Source: Halalkalirubrum salinum
Lineage (GTDB): Archaea; Halobacteriota; Halobacteria; Halobacteriales; Haloferacaceae
Length of the DNA: 64,000 bases
Assembly (NCBI RefSeq): GCF_005543295.1
Contig: NZ_SRSG01000010.1
Location: forward strand, 62,001 to 126,000
Reading direction: 5' to 3'
A program made the position numbers and the translations under genes. This document shows, piece by piece, positions 59,638-64,000 of the stretch. Below the pieces are notes generated by a model. The model saw only the letters and a program-made list of their open reading frames with translations, made no database searches and had not been told where the DNA came from. Every line of letters starts with the position of its first letter. The stretch's first letter is position 1.

Positions 59638-61236
59638 ATGAGCCTGCCGAGTGCGTTCGACCCGGACCCAGACCCGGACGCACCCGACGACGCTGAACCG
59701 ATCAAGACGGAACAAAACGGAGAGGTAACGCTTGCAAAGCAGGGCGGAATCACGTTTATCGGCGATATCGTTAAAAAATCGTTCGGATTTGTGATCATCG
59801 CGCTTATCACCCGCCTCGTCAGCCCCTCTGTGTACGGCCTCTTCGTCCTCGCAACGTCGGTTGTGTTGTTCGTACAGGTATTTGCGACCCTCGGGTTGCC
59901 GCGGGCGATCGACTACTACGTGCCACAGTTCATTGCCCGTGAGGAGTTCGATCGCGTCAGGGGTGTGTTCGTCCAGGTGGTTGGGTACGTCACCGTTGTC
60001 TCGGTCGTCGTTGGGGCGCTGTTGTTTGTCGGGGCGGGGCCGATTGCAGAGCTGTTCGGCGAGCCGGCGTTGCGGCTTGCGCTCATGCTGTTGGCGTTCG
60101 CGTTGCCGCTTTTAGCCGCCTTCGGCGTCTTGTTGGCGTCGTTTAACGCGATCAAGCGGCTCAAATACCGGGTGTACGTCCGCGACCTCGTCCGGACGAC
60201 GGCTCGGTTGCTCGCGACAGCCGGGCTGCTTTTAGCAGGATTCGGGCTACTGGGAGTCGTCGGCGGGTACATCATTGGGCTTGCAGTCTGTGTCGTATTT
60301 GGGGCTGCGTTGTTGATCAAGCGCACTCGCACGTATGCAGGCAGCACGTTCAGTTGGGTCCCGCCCAAGGAGCTATTGTGGTATTCAGTTCCGCTGGCGT
60401 TTGCAAGCGTCATATACGTCGCGCTTGGGCAGATCGACTACGTGATCGTCGGCTACTTTCTGAGCTCCCAGGACGTCGGATTCTACCGCGTTGGGTACAT
60501 GCTGGGCCAAAACCTATTGATCTTTTTCGGCGCGCTCGCGCCGGTGTTCAAACCACTCATTGCCGAAGAGCGGACGAACGACATATCCGTGCGGGACCGA
60601 TACCGTACCGCGGTTCGGTGGTCGATCGCACTCACACTCCCGTTGTTGTTGATCTTGACCCTCGGTGCAACGACGTACCTCTCGCTCGTGTTTACCCCAC
60701 AGTACGCCGTGGCCGCGCCGATTATCGCCGTGTTGGCGATCGGATACATCGTCAGTATCGCTGGGGGCGGGCCGGGTGGTTCGCTGCTGCAAGGCCTGGG
60801 CTACTCGCGACTCGTGTTCTTCAATACGGCACTGCTATTTATTATCAACATCGCCGTCAGTGTCGTGCTCGTACCGCGGATCGGGATTCTCGGGGCAGCA
60901 GTTGGGTCTGCCTCCGCGCTCGGGATCGCCGGAAGCGCCGCCCTCGTCGAACTCTACTACTACCGGGGTGTCCACCCCTTCACGTCGACACTTGCGCGGG
61001 TCTTCGCTGCCGCAGTTCCGGCCGCGATCGCCGGTGGGGCGGTCGTGTTGCTCGTGGACATACTGGCTATTCGGGCCGTACTGCTGCCGATTGTTGTGAT
61101 CATTGCATACGGGCTCGCGATCGGGGCGCTCGGTGGGGTGACCGAAAACGACATCGCCGTGGCAGGCGAAATCGACCCACGGGTCAAACGGGCGATGGTC
61201 CGTGTTAGTGCGGTTTCCTTCGGCGGTTTGAAATGA
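59638..61236 (+). CDS. Flippase (polysaccharide transporter, Wzx/MATE-like)
   Basis: A 532-aa integral membrane protein with about 14 helices, of the Wzx/oligosaccharide-flippase group, likely to export sugar-lipid intermediates for surface glycans. Features include FGFVIIALITRLVSPSVYGL (about 44-63), GLPRAIDYYVPQFIAREEFD and GQIDYVIVGYFLSSQDVGFY. The ATG at 59638 gives an acidic N-terminus. Sugar specificity cannot be read. No glycosyltransferase lies nearby. Confidence 0.87.
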   Translation: MSLPSAFDPDPDPDAPDDAEPIKTEQNGEVTLAKQGGITFIGDIVKKSFGFVIIALITRLVSPSVYGLFVLATSVVLFVQVFATLGLPRAIDYYVPQFIAREEFDRVRGVFVQVVGYVTVVSVVVGALLFVGAGPIAELFGEPALRLALMLLAFALPLLAAFGVLLASFNAIKRLKYRVYVRDLVRTTARLLATAGLLLAGFGLLGVVGGYIIGLAVCVVFGAALLIKRTRTYAGSTFSWVPPKELLWYSVPLAFASVIYVALGQIDYVIVGYFLSSQDVGFYRVGYMLGQNLLIFFGALAPVFKPLIAEERTNDISVRDRYRTAVRWSIALTLPLLLILTLGATTYLSLVFTPQYAVAAPIIAVLAIGYIVSIAGGGPGGSLLQGLGYSRLVFFNTALLFIINIAVSVVLVPRIGILGAAVGSASALGIAGSAALVELYYYRGVHPFTSTLARVFAAAVPAAIAGGAVVLLVDILAIRAVLLPIVVIIAYGLAIGALGGVTENDIAVAGEIDPRVKRAMVRVSAVSFGGLK

Positions 61237-61245
61237 CAGCTGGAC

Positions 61246-61737
61246 TCAAATGAGTGCCGTCGCTGCAACAGCAACCCCAGTGGAACTGAGACCGAAGCCG
61301 AAAAACAGGCGGTTCGCGGACGGGTTTTTTGCATAGACGAGATCAAGACTGTAGTGGCGCTCCGACAGAGGCCGAAACGGCCAGATTCCCATCGGGGTGA
61401 TGATATCACCGAGCAGGTGGCTGACGATCGCGAGCGTCCCTAATATTCCCAGGTGTGTCGAGACAGCGATCGCATCGAATGGGAGCGATGCAGCGACGAT
61501 CGTTGCACCCGTAAACAGCCCGACAGCCATCCCAGCCGCGAGCGCAAACCAGATTGTGTGGGTCGGTCCACGGTGAGATATCAGCTCAGTGTACTCGTCC
61601 ATGTCTGGTACGGTCGCGAGCGCGAGCATAACTGCCCCGCCGGCGATCGCGAGTTCGGTCGCACCAGCGCGGAGATACCATGCTGCAATAGGGGCGTATA
61701 CTGTGAGCGAGATACCGAGGTGCCCCAGCGTGTACAT
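61246..61737 (-). CDS. YdjM/DUF457-type membrane hydrolase-like protein
   Basis: A 163-aa membrane protein and a third relative of the pair at 13.5-14.9 kb, nearer to canonical YdjM. It keeps all motif residues: MYTLGHLGISLT with His6, TVPDMDEYTELISHRGPTHT (Asp, His, His) and HLLGDIITPMGIWPF. Five helices are predicted. Function unproven; relatives are predicted metal-dependent hydrolases. Convergent with the flippase gene. Confidence 0.83.
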   Translation of the reverse strand: MYTLGHLGISLTVYAPIAAWYLRAGATELAIAGGAVMLALATVPDMDEYTELISHRGPTHTIWFALAAGMAVGLFTGATIVAASLPFDAIAVSTHLGILGTLAIVSHLLGDIITPMGIWPFRPLSERHYSLDLVYAKNPSANRLFFGFGLSSTGVAVAATALI

Positions 61738-61822
61738 ACTGGCGCTACGCGGTCGACTGGTATGAACGCACTGGGATGCTGTCGCGCCCGAGACAGCCGA
61801 AAGTATCTCGTGTCAATCTCGA

Positions 61823-62770
61823 TCAGTCGTCAGCGGGCGAGGCAGGTGCGGTGAAGTCGACTGCTGGAGCATCGATGCCGAGTTCGTCGATCGCTGCCTG
61901 GGCCGCGCGCTTGCCCGAAAGCAACATCGCGCCAAAGGTCGGCCCCATCCGCGGGAGGCCGTGGGTCGTTGCTGTCGCAAGCCCCGTGGCAACGAGGCCA
62001 TCGTGGACGAGGCCTGACTGCTCGACGACCGCGTCCTCAGACTCGTCGACCCACATCGAGTCGTGTCCCGGTGAGTCGTGACCGGGCGCGCCGTACTCGC
62101 CGTCTGCGGTGGTGTCCATTCCCATGTTGTGCGTGGCGGCGTGTTCGATGCCTGACGCCTCGATGACGCCGCGCTCGGCCAGTTTTGAGACGACGACCGC
62201 CTCGTGGCCGGTTGCGTCAATCACGAGATCGGACTCGACTGCGATGGGATCGACGCAGGTCAGCTCTCGCGGAAGCGCGTGCACCGGCGTCCAGTTCATC
62301 ACGATCCCAGAAACACGGTGATCCTTGCGCATGACGATGTCAGTGAACTCGGTCATGTTCTGGACTTTGACGCCCGAGTCACACGCCGAGGCGATCAGCG
62401 CCGAACAGGCGTGCGGACCGCTTGCGGTGTACAGGCCATCAGCCTCGTCGCTTTCCTCGTAGGGGACGCCCAGTTCGTCGAGGACCTCGTGGGCGGGATC
62501 GCGAACAGTGACAGTATTCATCAAAAAGCCGCCGAGCCAGAAGCCGCCGCCGAGGTAGTTGTTCTTCTCGACGAGCATTGTCTTCACACCGCGATCGCTC
62601 AGCTCTTTTGCCGCCATCAGTCCTGACGGCCCGCCCCCGACGACGATCACGTCGCTCTCGGTGAACTCAAGGAACTCCTCAGTCCACTCGGTGCCGATCG
62701 CTCTCGTTACCGCCGCTTCGGATGCGGGAGTGAATCCGCTAAATTCGCTTGAGTCGGTGAGTTCAGCCAT
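61823..62770 (-). CDS. thi4: Thiazole synthase Thi4
   Basis: A 315-aa FAD/NAD-fold enzyme that builds the thiazole of thiamine. The dinucleotide motif is [19 protein letters not shown] (43-61), with [12 protein letters not shown] next, and [20 protein letters not shown] and [19 protein letters not shown] later. The position that donates sulfur in suicide-type Thi4 is a cysteine here, Cys172 in [13 protein letters not shown], as in yeast and Haloferax, rather than the histidine of sulfide-using enzymes. Its promoter carries a palindrome ending at the start codon. Confidence 0.94.
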   Translation of the reverse strand: MAELTDSSEFSGFTPASEAAVTRAIGTEWTEEFLEFTESDVIVVGGGPSGLMAAKELSDRGVKTMLVEKNNYLGGGFWLGGFLMNTVTVRDPAHEVLDELGVPYEESDEADGLYTASGPHACSALIASACDSGVKVQNMTEFTDIVMRKDHRVSGIVMNWTPVHALPRELTCVDPIAVESDLVIDATGHEAVVVSKLAERGVIEASGIEHAATHNMGMDTTADGEYGAPGHDSPGHDSMWVDESEDAVVEQSGLVHDGLVATGLATATTHGLPRMGPTFGAMLLSGKRAAQAAIDELGIDAPAVDFTAPASPADD

Positions 62771-62796
62771 ACAACCAAGTGTTATTACTTAGTTGT
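62771..62796. promoter_or_regulatory. Palindrome abutting the thi4 start codon (candidate ThiR operator)
   Basis: The arms acaaccaagt (62771-62780) and acttagttgt (62787-62796) are complementary in nine of ten positions around gttatt. The first arm touches the ATG of thi4 directly. AT-rich bases inside it could serve as the TATA region. ThiR, encoded 4.4 kb away, is the natural candidate to bind it. Confidence 0.6.
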
Positions 62797-62920
62797 ACAA
62801 ATGCGTTGTGGTCGAGACGAGGTGCTTGGCCGATCGCAGTCAGGCTGTGGATCGAAAGTCCACGAGGCCACATTGCACAACCGCTCAATCCTTAACCATC
62901 TGAGCCCCGTACTACCGGTT

Positions 62921-63937
62921 ATGAACATGCTCGTCGACGGTGAGTGGCGCACAGACACATACGAAAGCACGAACGAGGAGGGGGCCTTCGAACGGAGCGA
63001 AACCGCGTTTCGCGACTGGATCGCCGGGTCGGACGTTCCTAGTCACATCGACGCGGAGCCAAACGATCGCTTCCAACCCGAGGCCGATCGCTACCACCTC
63101 TACGTTTCGTATGCCTGCCCGTGGGCACACCGCGCGCTGTTGGTCCGAGCGCTCATGGGCCTCGAAGACGCCATCTCGGTGTCAGTCGTCGATCCCTGGC
63201 GAGGCGACGACGGCTGGCAGTTCACCCCCGAAAAAGAGGGCACCACGCCAGATCATCTCTACGGGTCGGACTACCTGCGTGAACTGTACGTGAAGGCCGA
63301 TTCCAACGCCACCGGACGGGTGACCGTGCCAGTGTTGTGGGACAAAAAAGAGGAGACGATCGTCAACAACGAATCTCGGGAAATCATCCGCCAGCTCTCG
63401 ACAGCGTTCGGCGAGCTTGCGAAAAACGATGTGGATCTGGTCCCCAAGGAGTTGCAACCGGAGATCGACAACACGATCACCGACATCTACGAGCCGATCA
63501 ACAACGGCGTCTACCGTGCGGGCTTTGCGACCGAACAGGAGCCCTACGATGAGGCGATCGACGAGCTGTTCGGGGCGCTCGATCGCTACGACGAGCGGCT
63601 CAGCGAACAGCGCTTCCTCGCAGGCGATCGGCTCACCGAGGCAGACATCTGTATGTTCACGACGCTCGTCCGATTCGATCAGGTGTACCACACCCATTTC
63701 ATGTGCAACAAAAAGCAGATCCACGAGTACGAGAACCTCTGGCCGTATCTGCGCGATCTCTACCAGCTCCGCGGCGTCGCCGAGACGGTGAACATGGACC
63801 ACATCAAAGAACACTACTACACGACCCATCCGGACGTGACGCCGAGTGGGATCATCGCACGCGGACCAGATCTCGATTTCAGTGAGCCGCACGATCGCCA
63901 CGAGCTCCCCGGCGAGATTCCAGCCGATCTGCGGTAA
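62921..63937 (+). CDS. Glutathionyl-hydroquinone reductase-like protein (GST family)
   Basis: A 338-aa protein of the ECM4/YqjG group. The catalytic cysteine is in VSYACPWAHRALLVRAL (about 66-82), followed by SVVDPWRGDDGWQFTP and an active-site segment NNESREIIRQLS; the GST C-terminal helices include GDRLTEADICMFTTLVRFD. Haloarchaea make gamma-glutamylcysteine rather than glutathione, so the thiol partner may differ. The ATG at 62921 (MNMLVDGEW) is chosen. It is divergent from thi4. Confidence 0.88.
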   Translation: MNMLVDGEWRTDTYESTNEEGAFERSETAFRDWIAGSDVPSHIDAEPNDRFQPEADRYHLYVSYACPWAHRALLVRALMGLEDAISVSVVDPWRGDDGWQFTPEKEGTTPDHLYGSDYLRELYVKADSNATGRVTVPVLWDKKEETIVNNESREIIRQLSTAFGELAKNDVDLVPKELQPEIDNTITDIYEPINNGVYRAGFATEQEPYDEAIDELFGALDRYDERLSEQRFLAGDRLTEADICMFTTLVRFDQVYHTHFMCNKKQIHEYENLWPYLRDLYQLRGVAETVNMDHIKEHYYTTHPDVTPSGIIARGPDLDFSEPHDRHELPGEIPADLR

Positions 63938-64000
63938 GACGATCGCGGGAGAACAACATAAGACGATTGGGGCCACGCGTCAGTCGAGTGATCCCGGCGG

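Overview
The window is chromosomal DNA from a halophilic archaeon (class Halobacteria). This follows from the acidic proteome, leaderless genes with TATA boxes about 25-35 bases ahead of the start codon, Tat-type lipoproteins, and a gene set that is archaeal (aCPSF1, TFB, RpoP, L37ae, prefoldin, Pcc1, Pth2, TruD, NreA) or specifically haloarchaeal (CetZ, halocyanin, several haloarchaeal DUF families). A nitrous-oxide reductase cluster indicates a capacity for the last step of denitrification. The hexamer CGATCG is strikingly frequent in ordinary genes. I saw no rRNA, tRNA or CRISPR array.

Layout. 0-7 kb: a truncated gene end, an unknown protein, the termination nuclease aCPSF1, a 348-bp MITE-like element with intact ends and an 8-bp target duplication, a Get3/ArsA ATPase, an SDR oxidoreductase, endonuclease V and a zinc-finger rhomboid protease. 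7-16 kb: pyrophosphatase, a PadR regulator, an RNase HI operon, a TFB without zinc-ribbon cysteines, a 29-bp tandem repeat, a small flavoprotein, an ABC exporter, two tandem membrane hydrolase-like proteins and NreA. 16-26 kb: DUF302, DUF5789, a Mut7-C protein, PolX, DUF5788, a phosphodiesterase, CetZ, a HAD phosphatase, DUF5791 and an epimerase-like protein. 26-29 kb: an accessory module with a 47-aa membrane peptide, a CHAT/caspase-like protease and a small partner protein. 29-33 kb: an aminotransferase, a DUF7095-like protein, a 26-bp tandem repeat, a methyltransferase, endonuclease IV and a lipoate ligase. 33.7-41.5 kb: nosZ, a membrane protein, nosD, nosF, nosY, a Bat-type HTH regulator, a DUF2249 protein and a halocyanin, with three CGAAC-type palindromes at their promoters. 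41.5-46.4 kb: GMP synthase subunit A, a universal stress protein, a zinc-finger protein, the conserved DUF3194 / prefoldin / Pcc1 / RpoP / L37ae / DUF2103 cluster and an aldo/keto reductase. 46.5-52.4 kb: an acyl-CoA dehydrogenase, a lactate permease, an HTH/MazF-like toxin-antitoxin pair, TruD and Pth2. 52.5-64 kb: a tungstate/molybdate ABC transporter with a ModE-like regulator and a second binding protein, Dcd, the thiamine repressor ThiR, a methyltransferase, a lipoprotein, a flippase, another membrane hydrolase, Thi4 and a glutathionyl-hydroquinone reductase-like protein.

How parts fit together. Several regulator-site pairs can be read directly. A palindrome abuts the thi4 start codon and the thiamine repressor lies 4 kb away. 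A palindrome resembling a ModE box covers the tupA start codon in an operon followed by the ModE-like gene. NarO-like boxes mark nosZ, the Bat-type regulator and the DUF2249/halocyanin intergenic region. The best candidate for an undescribed system is the CHAT protease module: an inverted repeat covers the promoter and start codon of its first gene, and a tiny membrane peptide gene converges on it as a possible substrate or effector. Family names recalled from memory (DUF numbers, ThiR, NarO boxes) are marked as such; none was checked by database search.
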